Shown one piece after another: positions 9,701 through 18,405 of a stretch of 64,000 nucleotides of DNA; position 1 is the stretch's first letter, and every line of letters starts with the position of its first letter. Location: positions 12,270 to 76,269 of the forward strand of contig CAYZWF010000003.1 of assembly GCA_964482135.1 (NCBI GenBank), in the 5' to 3' direction. Both the position numbers and the translations under genes were made by a program. The notes under the pieces were generated by a model. That model did no database searches. It was not told the DNA's origin and worked only from the letters and a program-made list of their open reading frames with translations. The DNA is from UBA11136 sp964482135. Lineage in GTDB: Bacteria; Pseudomonadota; Alphaproteobacteria; UBA11136.

Positions 9701-11495
9701 GGCTCGGCCCCCGGGGCGTGATGTTCACCATCATCTCGCTCTGGATTTCCGGGGCATTTTCATTGACGGGCGGAATCCCGAGCATGGGAGCGGTGCGGGC
9801 GATCACGCGGCGTACCACGGGTGCGGCGACCCAGCCCCCGGTGGCGTATCCGAAGGTTTCCTCGGTGCCCTTGGGCTCATCGAGCATGACGAACAGCACG
9901 TAGCGCGGCGCGGTCATGGGAAAGGCGCTGACGAAAGAGGAAAGCAGCGCCTTGTCGCTGTAGCCGCCGCGCGCCGACTTCTCGGCGGTGCCCGTCTTGC
10001 CGCCCACGAGATAGCCCTGCACCGCCGCTTTTTTCCCCGTGCCTTCCACCACCACGAGACGCATGAGACGGCGAATCTGTTCCGAGGTGTCAGGAGAAAG
10101 TACCCGCGAGCCGGGCTCTCCCGCTTCCGGAGGGCGTTCGCCCTTTCCTGTTTTTCTCGGGATGCGGGGCAGCAGGGTGGCCGGATAAAGAAGCCCGCCA
10201 TTGACCATGGTGGCGATGCCGGTGGCGAGCTGGACCGGGCTGACGGCGAGGCCGTGACCGTAAGCCACCGTCATGGTGTTGATCTTGCGCCAGGGCGAGG
10301 GCACCAGCGGCGCACCCACCTCGGGCAGTTCGATGGCCGCGGTATTGAGCATGCCCAGTTTGCGCAGGAAAGCGCGCTGGCCGCTGACGCCCACGTCGCT
10401 TGCCATTTTCGCGGCGCCGATGTTCGACGAATAGATAAGAATCTCCGGAACCGTGAGCCAGCGACGTTTCGGGTGGTGGTCGCGGATGGTAAAGCGGCCG
10501 ATATGGATCGGCTCGGTGGCGTCGTAGCCGCCATCCAGGCCCACGGTTCCGGATTCCAGGGCCATCGCCGTGGTGAAAATCTTGAAGGTTGATCCCATTT
10601 CATAGACGCCTAAAGCGGCCCGGTTGAAGCTGGCCTCGTCGTCTATGTCTTCGGGGTTGTTGGGGTCGAAATCGGGCAGCGAAACCAGCGCCAGAACCTC
10701 GCCGTTATGGGCGTCCATGACCAGCCCGGCGCCGCCGATGGCCTGGTATTCCTCACGCGCCCGGGACAGTTCCTGGTGAAGGATGCTCTGGACCCGTATA
10801 TCGAGGGAAATGCGCAGGGGGTCGGAACTTTCGCGCAGTTCATCGTTCATGGAGCGCTCGATCCCGGCCAGGCCGTGGTGATCGATACCGGAGAATCCCA
10901 GGGCATGGGCGGCCAGATTGCCGTGGGGATAGACCCGGCTTTCCTCGTGCTGGAAGTAAAGGCCGGGAACCCCGAGGCGATTGACCGCATATTTCTGGCG
11001 CGGCGTCAGGTGGCGGTAAATCCACACAAAAGAACGCCCCGACGTGAGCCGGCTGCGGGTCAGTTTTCCATCGAGATCGGGCAGCGCGCTTTTGAGTTTT
11101 TCCACGGCTTCGTCGGCGTCGAGAATACGGCGCGGATTGGCGTAAAGAGAGGCGGTGGTGAGAGACGTGGCAAGCAACACGCCGTTGCGGTCGACAATAT
11201 CGGCGCGTTCTTTTTTCAGGATTCCCAGCCCCGTGGCCTGCGCCAGACGGGGCTCGTGGCCGTCGCGCAACAGGGTCAGGTCAACCAGCCGGGCGCCGAT
11301 AACGGTAAAGGCGATAAGGAACAATGCGCCGGTCATCAAAAGGCGGTTGCGCGCGGTGTCCAGTGCCTGTTTCGCGGCGCCGCCAAGTCTGCCGAGTTTG
11401 TGGCCCCGGTGATGGGATGGACGGCCCGGCGTGCGGATACCGGTGTTGCGCGCCGGACGGCCCTTCGCGGGAAAAGAAGGGCCGGGTTCGGTCAT
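9687..11495 (-). CDS. ftsI: FtsI / PBP3, septal peptidoglycan D,D-transpeptidase
   Basis: FtsI cross-links septal peptidoglycan and partners FtsW. The 602-aa protein has a basic cytoplasmic tail, one membrane anchor at about residues 51-70, a pedestal domain, and a transpeptidase domain. All three penicillin-binding motifs are present: SxxK with Ser302 (STFK), SSN at 356-358 and KTG at 500-502. The N-terminal tail (about 50 residues, rich in Arg, Gly and Pro) is longer than in E. coli. It lies between ftsL and murE, overlapping both. Confidence 0.96.
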   Translation of the reverse strand: MTEPGPSFPAKGRPARNTGIRTPGRPSHHRGHKLGRLGGAAKQALDTARNRLLMTGALFLIAFTVIGARLVDLTLLRDGHEPRLAQATGLGILKKERADIVDRNGVLLATSLTTASLYANPRRILDADEAVEKLKSALPDLDGKLTRSRLTSGRSFVWIYRHLTPRQKYAVNRLGVPGLYFQHEESRVYPHGNLAAHALGFSGIDHHGLAGIERSMNDELRESSDPLRISLDIRVQSILHQELSRAREEYQAIGGAGLVMDAHNGEVLALVSLPDFDPNNPEDIDDEASFNRAALGVYEMGSTFKIFTTAMALESGTVGLDGGYDATEPIHIGRFTIRDHHPKRRWLTVPEILIYSSNIGAAKMASDVGVSGQRAFLRKLGMLNTAAIELPEVGAPLVPSPWRKINTMTVAYGHGLAVSPVQLATGIATMVNGGLLYPATLLPRIPRKTGKGERPPEAGEPGSRVLSPDTSEQIRRLMRLVVVEGTGKKAAVQGYLVGGKTGTAEKSARGGYSDKALLSSFVSAFPMTAPRYVLFVMLDEPKGTEETFGYATGGWVAAPVVRRVIARTAPMLGIPPVNENAPEIQSEMMVNITPRGPSLASF

Positions 11496-11923
11496 GGCGC
11501 GTTTCCGGATACGCCTGACTGCGGCAATGGGGGCGCGTCCTGGGGAACGCGCAACAGGACCTGCCTTATGTCATAGGGCGGGGGGGAGGTCTGGTCCTGC
11601 TCGAGACCCTCGTTTTCATCGGCCATTTTCGCCGATGAAGCGGGGTCGTTCCGTAGCGGCAGTTTCTCGATGCTGGTGATGCGTTCGGCGGAGACCGGCA
11701 TAAAACCGAGAAACTTGACGTTGAGTTTTTGCAGATGGCGGGGCCGGTTGAGATAGCTCCACTCCGCGTTGAGAACGTGGATGGATTCCTGGTCGGTGAG
11801 GATGGCGCGGTGAATCTGCGTCAGCTCCGTTTCAAGGATCTGCACCTCGTGCTTAACCTTAAACAAGGCAAAGCCGAGGATGGCTGCCAGCGTCAGGCAG
11901 ACAAGAGTCATGGGGCGGATCAT
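11492..11923 (-). CDS. ftsL: FtsL-like bitopic division protein
   Basis: This 143-aa protein has one membrane segment at the N-terminus (MIRPMTLVCLTLAAILGFALF), followed by a short heptad-like region (KHEVQILETELTQIHRAILT) and then AEWSYLNRPRHLQKL, a pattern typical of alphaproteobacterial FtsL. FtsL forms a periplasmic coiled coil with FtsB and FtsQ in the divisome. FtsL proteins diverge fast, so the call rests on topology and on the position between rsmH and ftsI, with ATGA overlaps on both sides. The Pro/Gln-rich C-terminal 40 residues look disordered. Confidence 0.85.
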   Translation of the reverse strand: MIRPMTLVCLTLAAILGFALFKVKHEVQILETELTQIHRAILTDQESIHVLNAEWSYLNRPRHLQKLNVKFLGFMPVSAERITSIEKLPLRNDPASSAKMADENEGLEQDQTSPPPYDIRQVLLRVPQDAPPLPQSGVSGNAP

Positions 11924-12999
11924 GGGCTTGGGGCTCCCTCATTTGGGATTCCGGGATTTGGCTTGGGGGCGGTGTCCCAGGCCGGTTCGGTTGTGCGGAT
12001 GGCGGTGCGCAGGCGGCCCGACCGGGCGCGGGGATTGGCCTTGATTTCCTCTTTGCCGGGTTGGATTACGCCCTTTGAAGGGATGGTAAAGCTGGCGGCG
12101 GGTCCGGAATCGGCAGTATCAGGACGGTGACGCGAAGGCCGTGACGCGCTGCCGCTACGTTGTTTAAGGAAGTCTTTCACCAGGCGGTCTTCCAGCGAGT
12201 GGAAGGAAACCGCGGCGAGGACACCGCCGGGAGAAAGAATTGTCTCGGCGGCTGCGAGTCCGCGGCCGAGCTCTCCGATCTCGTCATTGACGTGGATGCG
12301 AAGGGCCTGGAAGGTGCGGGTGGCGGGATCGAGGCCGTCGCGGCTTTTGCCCACCACGCTGCGGACGATTTCGGCTAGCTGGAAGGTGCGGGTGATGGGG
12401 GAATCGCCCCTGGCTTCGACGATGGCCTTGGCCACCTGCCGTGACCGGCGCTCGCCGCCGAACTGGTAGATGATGTCGGCGAGTTCCTTTTCGCGCATAT
12501 GGTTGACCATGTCCGCCGCGCTTGGCCTGTCGCCATGGGCGCCTTCCATGCGCATGTCGAGGGGGCCGTTATAGCGGAACGAAAACCCCCGTTCCGGCTG
12601 GTCGAGCTGCATGGAGGAAACGCCAAGGTCGAAGGTGACGCCATCGGCCTGGGTCACGCCGCGCTCGGCCAGAAGACCGTCCATCTGGCCGAAGCATCCG
12701 GTGATGAGCTTCAGGCGGCCGTCGAATTCCTCGGCCATGGCGGCTCCCGCGGCAATGGCGTCGGGGTCGCGGTCGATGGCCCAGACCGTGCAGTCGGCGG
12801 ATTCAAGAATGGCGTGGCTGTAGCCGCCGGCGCCGAAAGTACCATCCACATAGACGCCGCCGTCATGGGGGGCCAGCGCGTCTACTACCTCGTCAAGAAG
12901 GACTGGCTGGTGGGCGGCGGGGAGGGGGCAGATGACGCCGCCGGAGGAGGCGCTCGAACAGGCATGCATTGTGAACCTTGTGGGAGATGTGAATGTCAT
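11920..12999 (-). CDS. rsmH: RsmH (MraW), 16S rRNA m4C1402 methyltransferase
   Basis: RsmH N4-methylates C1402 in the decoding centre of 16S rRNA. The 359-aa protein has HQPVLLDEVVDAL, the SAM-binding loop DGTFGAGGYSHAIL, AIDRDPDAIA, and further on LDLGVSSMQLDQPERGFSF-type motifs (FDLGVSSMQLD here) and NDEIGELGRGL. The ATG at 12999 overlaps the mraZ stop as ATGA and lies 30 residues before the conserved core; upstream in-frame sequence overlaps mraZ and is not used. The C-terminus ends in a basic, Pro-rich tail. Confidence 0.95.
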   Translation of the reverse strand: MTFTSPTRFTMHACSSASSGGVICPLPAAHQPVLLDEVVDALAPHDGGVYVDGTFGAGGYSHAILESADCTVWAIDRDPDAIAAGAAMAEEFDGRLKLITGCFGQMDGLLAERGVTQADGVTFDLGVSSMQLDQPERGFSFRYNGPLDMRMEGAHGDRPSAADMVNHMREKELADIIYQFGGERRSRQVAKAIVEARGDSPITRTFQLAEIVRSVVGKSRDGLDPATRTFQALRIHVNDEIGELGRGLAAAETILSPGGVLAAVSFHSLEDRLVKDFLKQRSGSASRPSRHRPDTADSGPAASFTIPSKGVIQPGKEEIKANPRARSGRLRTAIRTTEPAWDTAPKPNPGIPNEGAPSP

Positions 13000-13481
13000 G
13001 ATCCGCCTCCGTTGCCGTTCCGGCCCCTTGGTATGGGCCGCAGTCTCAGGCTCACGCCCTTGCTGGCGGCTTGTTTGAGGGTGTCCTGGTGATAGGTTTT
13101 GTAACGTTGCGGCTGCCACATCTGGAAGGTGGGGCCGTTGCCCACGAACAGAATCTCGTCGCTGATATGGGCATGGGCGCCCAGCAGCCTGGGCAGCACC
13201 ACCCGGCCGGTGTCGTCGAAGGCGAGCTGTTCGGCCTGGGCGAAGATAAGCCGGGCCAGGTCCAGCTCTTCGTGGGAATACTGGTCTGGTTCATCAAGGC
13301 TGGCCGAGAGCGCTTCCATGCGGTCGATGCCGCAGGCGTCGATGGCGCCGAGTTCGGGAGAGGGGAAGGCAACGATGCCGGCAAAGCTCTGGCCCGCCAG
13401 GGTGGAGCGAAAAGGCGCGGGTACCGAGACCCGTCCCTTCTTGTCGACCTTGTTCACCGTCGTGGACAGGAACAGTGCCAT
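12996..13481 (-). CDS. mraZ: MraZ, dcw-cluster transcriptional regulator
   Basis: MraZ is a ring-forming DNA-binding protein of the AbrB/SpoVT superfamily that represses its own dcw operon. The 161-aa protein contains two MraZ half-domains: residues 1-50 with TVNKVDKKGRVSVPAPFR, and about 90-115 with AFDDTGRVVLPRLL. The C-terminal tail (RLRPIPRGRNGNGGGS) is basic and Gly-rich. It is the first gene of the cluster. A G-rich stretch precedes the ATG at 13481. The operator it should bind lies about 130 bp upstream (13609-13643). Confidence 0.95.
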   Translation of the reverse strand: MALFLSTTVNKVDKKGRVSVPAPFRSTLAGQSFAGIVAFPSPELGAIDACGIDRMEALSASLDEPDQYSHEELDLARLIFAQAEQLAFDDTGRVVLPRLLGAHAHISDEILFVGNGPTFQMWQPQRYKTYHQDTLKQAASKGVSLRLRPIPRGRNGNGGGS

Positions 13482-13608
13482 GTTACCCCCAAGTAAAAAA
13501 ACACCTTTTACATGCGCCGCCCCGCACTCCTTTTATTTCCCCCGGTTACTCCCGGATGGCGACGCGCGGAACCTCGCCTTGCCCCATAAGCTTCCCTCGC
13601 CGTAAATA

Positions 13609-13643
13609 TGGGATACTATGGGATTTCATGGTATCCTATGGGC
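13609..13643. promoter_or_regulatory. MraZ operator: four TGGGN-type repeats at 10-bp spacing
   Basis: On the + strand TGGGA, TGGGA, TGGTA and TGGGC start at 13609, 13619, 13629 and 13639, exactly one helical turn apart with 5-nt spacers. Known MraZ boxes are direct TGGGN repeats separated by 5 nt, so this is a close match in sequence and spacing. It overlaps a candidate -10 box of the mraZ promoter, as expected for autorepression. The repeats read on the strand opposite to mraZ. The block also contains an inverted pair GGATAC/GTATCC, so a palindrome-binding factor is an alternative. Confidence 0.75.
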
Positions 13644-13661
13644 ATGGCTTGAAAAGCACAA
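13633..13661 (-). promoter_or_regulatory. Candidate sigma70-type promoter of the mraZ/dcw operon
   Basis: Reading the minus strand, TTGTGC (13661-13656) and TAGGAT (13638-13633) are separated by exactly 17 nt. The -35 box is weak (3/6) and the -10 is moderate (4/6). Its -10 box lies inside the TGGGN repeat block, so MraZ binding would occlude it. No experimental support. Confidence 0.4.
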
Positions 13662-13920
13662 TAAAAAACTGGGAGGGCGTTTTTTTACTAGTGATGGGGT
13701 GGTTTTCATTTTCATCCCCAAGGGGTAGGGGAGATTTTGGACTTTCATGCAAGCATCGTTTGATCGGCCGCAAATGAAGGTCCAAGTGTTCATGTAATGT
13801 TCTCATTTATTGCTAGAATTTTATCTTGGGCATCGCCATGCTGGGGCATCGCCTTTCCGGGACGGATGCCGGGAGACGCGGCCCGCCATCGGAAGGGGTC
13901 ATCCATATAAAGAGAAAAAT

Positions 13921-14309
<389 letters not shown>

Positions 14310-14315
14310 AGGACT

Positions 14316-14344
14316 TAGGTAAGCCCTTGGGGTGAAAAGATCAA
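14316..14344 (-). promoter_or_regulatory. Candidate rnpB promoter
   Basis: On the minus strand TTGATC (14344-14339) and TACCTA (14321-14316) are separated by 17 nt. The -10 ends six bases before the first G of helix P1, which is a good distance for a transcription start at the mature 5' end. The -10 match is only moderate. Confidence 0.5.
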
Positions 14345-14466
14345 GATGAGCAGCAGACGGGCCGTATACCCATTTCAATCTGCCACGCCTGTCCGCTCTC
14401 TTAGGTCTCAGTTCGCGGGGTGTCCGCCGCTCAGGATATGCGCCTCCATGAGGAAAAAATATGCCC

Positions 14467-15759
14467 TCATGCTTTGTCGAGTGCCTGAGAAAGATCGGCC
14501 GTGATGTCGTCGATGTGCTCGAGGCCGACGGAAAGGCGGACATAGCTCGGGGAGACGCCCGTCGCAAGTTGTTCATCCGGCATGAGCTGAGAGTGTGTTG
14601 TGCTTGCCGGGTGGATGGCAAGGCTACGTGCGTCGCCTATATTGGCGAGGTGATAAATGAGCTCAAGGGAGTCGATGAACTTGCGCCCAGCCTCGTTCCC
14701 ACCCTTAAGCTCGAAGCCGACAAGCCCTCCGTAACCGCCTTTGAGGTAAGCATCAGCGCGGCGACGCTGTTCTCCCTCCATCAGGCTTGGATAAATGACG
14801 CGCGTTACCTTTGCATGGTCGCTGAGAAAGGCGGCCACTTTCCCAGCGTTTTCACAATGCCGCTCCATACGAAGAGGAAGGGTCTCAAGGCCCTGTATGA
14901 TGAGGAAGGCGTTGAAGGGGCTCATTGCCTGGCCGCAGTCCCGCAACAGCGTGACCCGGGCCTTAATGATATAGGCGACGGGTCCGAGCGGCTTGACCGC
15001 CTCGGTCCATACCGCGCCGTGGTAGCTTGGGTCTGGCTCGTTGAGCATGGGGAAGCGGTTTTTATGGGCCACCCAGTCAAAATTGCCGCCGTCAATAATA
15101 ATCCCACCGATGGAAGTGCCGTGGCCACCGATGTATTTCGTGCATGATGAGGCAATGATAGCGGCGCCATGATCGAATGGCCGGCATAAACCGTGTGCCG
15201 CCGTGTTGTCCACGATCAGCGGCACTCCCAGTTCGCGGCCAATGTCTGCCACCTCCCTGATGGGGAATACCTCAAGCTTCGGATTGGGAAGGGTCTCGGC
15301 GTAATAGGCGCGGGTCCCGTCGTCGGTTGCTTTGCGGAAGGCCTCCGGATCATTCGGATCAACGAAGCGCACCTCGATTCCCATCGTTTTCAGCGAGTTT
15401 GCAAAGAGGTTCCAGGTGCCACCGTAAAGGTCGGTGGAACTCACAATGTTGTCGCCAGCCTGCGCTATATTCTGAATGGCCATCATTGAGGCGGCCTGGC
15501 CCGACGAAACGGCAAGCGCTGCTGCGCCCCCCTCAAGCGCGGCGAGTCTCTTTTCCAACACGTCGCAGGTAGGGTTCATTATGCGCGTGTAGATATTGCC
15601 GAAATCCTTAAGCGCGAACAGATTCGCCGCATGTTCGGTGCTGTCGAATTGATATGAGGTGGTCTGGTAGATCGGCACGGCCACCGCGTTGGTGGTCTCG
15701 TCCTTGCGATGCCCTGCGTGCAGGACGATGGTTTCCTTATGTGTGCTTTCCACGCTCAT
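14467..15759 (-). CDS. metY: O-acetylhomoserine sulfhydrylase / aminocarboxypropyltransferase (MetY type)
   Basis: This PLP enzyme of the Cys/Met metabolism family converts O-acetylhomoserine plus sulfide to homocysteine, in methionine synthesis. The 430-aa protein has HAGHRKDETTNAVAVPIYQTTSY, typical of the long MetY branch; SSGQAA near 85-90; DNTAAHG; and SSCTKYIGGHG with the PLP lysine at 208. Length fits MetY rather than the shorter MetB/MetC/MetZ (about 390-400). It is transcribed alone. A CATGAGG/CCTCATG inverted repeat spans its stop codon but lacks a T run after it. Confidence 0.9.
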   Translation of the reverse strand: MSVESTHKETIVLHAGHRKDETTNAVAVPIYQTTSYQFDSTEHAANLFALKDFGNIYTRIMNPTCDVLEKRLAALEGGAAALAVSSGQAASMMAIQNIAQAGDNIVSSTDLYGGTWNLFANSLKTMGIEVRFVDPNDPEAFRKATDDGTRAYYAETLPNPKLEVFPIREVADIGRELGVPLIVDNTAAHGLCRPFDHGAAIIASSCTKYIGGHGTSIGGIIIDGGNFDWVAHKNRFPMLNEPDPSYHGAVWTEAVKPLGPVAYIIKARVTLLRDCGQAMSPFNAFLIIQGLETLPLRMERHCENAGKVAAFLSDHAKVTRVIYPSLMEGEQRRRADAYLKGGYGGLVGFELKGGNEAGRKFIDSLELIYHLANIGDARSLAIHPASTTHSQLMPDEQLATGVSPSYVRLSVGLEHIDDITADLSQALDKA

Positions 15760-15938
15760 GGCATTATCCCCCCAAGGTTACGGCGTTTGGTAAAAAATCT
15801 ACATATAATCTATTGAGCTTAGTGGAAAGTAGCTAGGAATAAAGCGCTCGTCTTTGCGACAAATCACTCACTAGCGCGTGGGATATGGTTGGAAAAAGGA
15901 TGATTGGTGTCGGGGCCGGGACAGTGCTGAAAGAGGGG

Positions 15939-16781
15939 TTAGCTTTCTTCCGTTTTCGTTTCCGCCATCATGGCGCACAGTCTGACGAAGGTTTCCACAT
16001 CCATTTCTCCGCTTACACTGTGGGGGAGAAAATGGCGCTGAAAGGCGGTGATCACGAAACGGGTTTCTTCGTCTTCCTCGCCGCTGATGGTGATGGGGTA
16101 ACCTAACTGCTGCAGCAATTTCTGGATTTTCGTAATGGGCGGGAGCCCCTCACCCCCCAAGGCCACTTCCGTCTCAAGGGTGTTTTCCGTTTCCGGCCAC
16201 AGGCCGATCCCGGCGGCAGCCAGGCGCGCCCAGTCGAAAAGCTCCCCGGGGTCCTGTTTGCGCGCCGGGGCCACGTCGGAGTGACCGAGAACACGGTGGG
16301 CCGGGATGGTGTGACGCTTCAGGATGTCGCGCGCCAACTGTTCCAGGGCCATCATCTGGGGCTCGGGAAAGGGCCGGTAGCCAAACTCGGTCCCCGGGTT
16401 TACCAGCTCGATGCCGATGGAGCGGTCGTTGATATTGGTGATGCCGCCCCAGGAGGCGGTTCCGGCATGCCAGGCGCACATGTTTTCCGCCACCAACCGG
16501 TAGACCGTGCCGTCTTCGTCGATGACGTAATGGGCGCTGACCTTGGCTTCCGGGTCGCGCATGCGCGCCAGGGCGGCCTCGGCGCTTTTCATGCCCGTGT
16601 AATGGATGACGAGCATATCCACGGCCACGCCGGAGGGGCGCGGCTCGAAATTGGGGGAGGGCAGGTCCTGCATGGTGGTAAACCGAACTCCGTAATCGGG
16701 TGCGCGCGCGGGTGCGCGGGGAAAATAACTACAGCCCGAAACCAGTACCACGGCAAGGATTAAGGGAAGAAAGCTTCTCAT
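15939..16781 (-). CDS. N-acetylmuramoyl-L-alanine amidase, AmiD-like lipoprotein
   Basis: This zinc amidase cleaves MurNAc-L-Ala bonds, probably on murein fragments at the outer membrane. The 280-aa protein has a lipoprotein signal with lipobox VSGC (Cys17), an Amidase_2 domain (about 50-180) and a C-terminal peptidoglycan-binding domain (about 205-270, KIQKLLQQLGYPI). Expected zinc ligands and catalytic residues are present: His60 (VIHYTG), Glu125 (SIGIELVN), His167 (GHSDVAP) and Asp177. The start overlaps the EamA gene stop by 4 bp, so the two are co-transcribed. Lipid anchor plus PG-binding domain favour AmiD over cytoplasmic AmpD. Confidence 0.88.
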   Translation of the reverse strand: MRSFLPLILAVVLVSGCSYFPRAPARAPDYGVRFTTMQDLPSPNFEPRPSGVAVDMLVIHYTGMKSAEAALARMRDPEAKVSAHYVIDEDGTVYRLVAENMCAWHAGTASWGGITNINDRSIGIELVNPGTEFGYRPFPEPQMMALEQLARDILKRHTIPAHRVLGHSDVAPARKQDPGELFDWARLAAAGIGLWPETENTLETEVALGGEGLPPITKIQKLLQQLGYPITISGEEDEETRFVITAFQRHFLPHSVSGEMDVETFVRLCAMMAETKTEES

Positions 16782-17692
16782 GGTTTTTCCCCCTGTTGCG
16801 GTTCCGTCTCAACGGGTTGCGCCGCTGTGGGCTCCACCACTTCGCCCCGCACCGAGGCGAAAACAATAATAGCCACCCCGGCCAGTGTGGCGGCCGCGCC
16901 CAGAACCATCATCTCGGTCAGTTCCTCGCCGAGAATCATGGTGCCGCCGAGAATTCCCGCCAGCGGCGCCACCAGGGTATAGGGCACCACCTGGCTCATG
17001 GGATATTTGCCGAGCAGATAATACCACATGCCGTAGACGGCGATGGTGGAGATCACCGCCATATAGACCACCGCGCCATAGCCGCGCCAGCCCGCCGTGG
17101 CGAGCGCCGCTCCTTGCCCCGTTTCCAGCATCAGGGACAGGGCCAAAAGCTGGGGCGCGGCGAACAGGGATATCCAGCCGTTCAGCGTAAAGACATTGAT
17201 GGGGCCGAGGCGCTTGATGGGGATGTTGGAAAAGGCCCAGGCGGCGGCGGCGAGCACGATCAGCAACAGATACAGCGCATGGCCCTGGAATTCGGTGCGG
17301 CTGCCGATAAGGATGACCCCGGCGAAGGCGATGGCGGTGCCAATGAGGCTGGCCGCCGAGGGCCGCTCGTGAAGCAGGAGTATGGCCATGATCACGGCGA
17401 AGGGAAGCTGGAGCTGGATCACCACCGCACCCAAAGCCGCCTCCACCTGGGTCAGTCCCCAGAACAGCAGGCCGAAATGGAAGAAACCGAGGATCATGGA
17501 AATGCGGGCGATCTCCACGATCCGGCCCGTGGGCGGGCGCATGAAGGGCACCAGCAGCACCGCCACCAGTGAGAAGCGCAGGGCCAGCATGAGCAAGGGC
17601 GGCAGTTCCGGCAGGCCGGTCTTGATGACCACGAAATTGAACCCCCAGCAGGCCATGGCCAGGATCATGAGGAGGATGTGGACGGGTTTCAT
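16778..17692 (-). CDS. EamA-family drug/metabolite transporter
   Basis: The 304-aa protein has about ten hydrophobic segments arranged as two EamA repeats (residues 1-140 and 150-290), the layout of DMT-superfamily exporters such as RhaT/YdcZ-like permeases and amino-acid exporters. MKPVHILLMILAMACWGFNFVVIK is a typical EamA start. The C-terminal 25 residues are acidic and Pro/Gln-rich. The substrate cannot be inferred. It is translationally coupled to the downstream amidase; two GGGATAAA repeats lie 37-63 bp upstream of its ATG. Confidence 0.88.
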   Translation of the reverse strand: MKPVHILLMILAMACWGFNFVVIKTGLPELPPLLMLALRFSLVAVLLVPFMRPPTGRIVEIARISMILGFFHFGLLFWGLTQVEAALGAVVIQLQLPFAVIMAILLLHERPSAASLIGTAIAFAGVILIGSRTEFQGHALYLLLIVLAAAAWAFSNIPIKRLGPINVFTLNGWISLFAAPQLLALSLMLETGQGAALATAGWRGYGAVVYMAVISTIAVYGMWYYLLGKYPMSQVVPYTLVAPLAGILGGTMILGEELTEMMVLGAAATLAGVAIIVFASVRGEVVEPTAAQPVETEPQQGEKP

Positions 17693-17728
17693 GGCGTCTT
17701 ATGTAGAGGTCCCGGACGCGCCCCGCAC

Positions 17729-17754
17729 GGGATAAAATGGGATAAAGTCATCCC
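17729..17754. promoter_or_regulatory. Candidate operator upstream of the EamA gene
   Basis: GGGATAAA occurs at 17729-17736 and 17739-17746, 10 bp apart, and ATCCC follows at 17750-17754, giving a dyad with the second copy. It lies between the CBS gene and the EamA start. No known regulator motif is recognised. Confidence 0.3.
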
Positions 17755-17813
17755 GCTTAAAAGATTTCTCTCAGCCCTGAACCGACCTGACACCCGGCGG
17801 AAAGGGATCCCGA

Positions 17814-18248
17814 TCACCCGGTCCCGAAAATAAAGGCGTCGCGGAATCTCATATCGTCTTCGAGTTGAACCTGGACGGTAACGTAAAGGTCGCGCACCGA
17901 CACCATGCCGATGATCTGTTCTCCGTCGATGACGGGAAGATGGCGAAAACCCAGTTCGCGCATTTTTTCAAGAGCGTTCACGGCCCAGTCATCGGGACCT
18001 ATGGTCACCGGATTCTTGGTCATGATCCGTGAAACCTTGGTCTTCTCCGGATCCCGCCCCTGGGCGATGATCTTCATGGAAATGTCGCGTTCCGTGAAGA
18101 TTCCCTCCAGCTTGTCCCCCTTGGTGACCAAAAGGGCGGAGATATGGTGCTTGGCCATGATCTCGGCCGCCTCGCGGGCGCTGGTTGAACCCGAAATGCT
18201 TTGAATAGTCTGGCCCTCGACCACATCGGGAACGATTTTTCGTTTCAT
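17814..18248 (-). CDS. CBS-domain pair protein
   Basis: The 144-aa protein consists of two CBS domains and little else: residues about 15-70 (AREAAEIMAKHHISALLVTKG, GIFTERDI) and about 78-135 (MTKNPVTIGPDD, MRELGFRHLPVIDG, GMVSVRDL). CBS pairs (Bateman modules) bind adenine nucleotides such as AMP, ATP or NAD and regulate partners. Stand-alone versions like this are common in alphaproteobacteria, often with no known partner. It is monocistronic; the next genes downstream and upstream are 121 and 157 bp away. Confidence 0.9.
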   Translation of the reverse strand: MKRKIVPDVVEGQTIQSISGSTSAREAAEIMAKHHISALLVTKGDKLEGIFTERDISMKIIAQGRDPEKTKVSRIMTKNPVTIGPDDWAVNALEKMRELGFRHLPVIDGEQIIGMVSVRDLYVTVQVQLEDDMRFRDAFIFGTG

Positions 18249-18405
18249 GCCGTTTCCCCCCTTACTTCTCCCTAATATTCGGAACGGCTTTCTGCTTTAT
18301 GCCGCTCCCCCCTGCTTTTCTCTGATGTCATGGGGCCAATAACCATAAGCTTGGCAGGGCTAAGCAGCTTTGGTCAAGTGACATGGCCCTTCGTCTTGGC
18401 GCCGC

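Larger units (their letters stand above)
13482..13920. other. Non-coding interval between rnpB and mraZ, with long inverted repeat
   Basis: This 439-bp stretch holds no convincing gene. It contains the mraZ promoter and operator. It also has a 12-bp inverted repeat (TTGGACTTTCAT at 13737-13748, ATGAAGGTCCAA at 13774-13785, one G-T wobble, 25-nt loop), and a direct repeat of GGGCATCGCC at about 13828 and 13843. The section 13690-13800 is clearly more AT-rich than the flanking genes. Confidence 0.7.

Noticed and set aside
14447..14471. CATGAGG/CCTCATG hairpin at the metY stop as a terminator
   Set aside because: The T run is in the loop, not after the stem; stem only 7 bp.
15760..15880. SAM-II-like riboswitch upstream of metY
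   Set aside because: An AGCGC stem-like piece and TAGCTA are present, but the order and the conserved SAM-II core (GATAAA-type loop) do not match on either strand.
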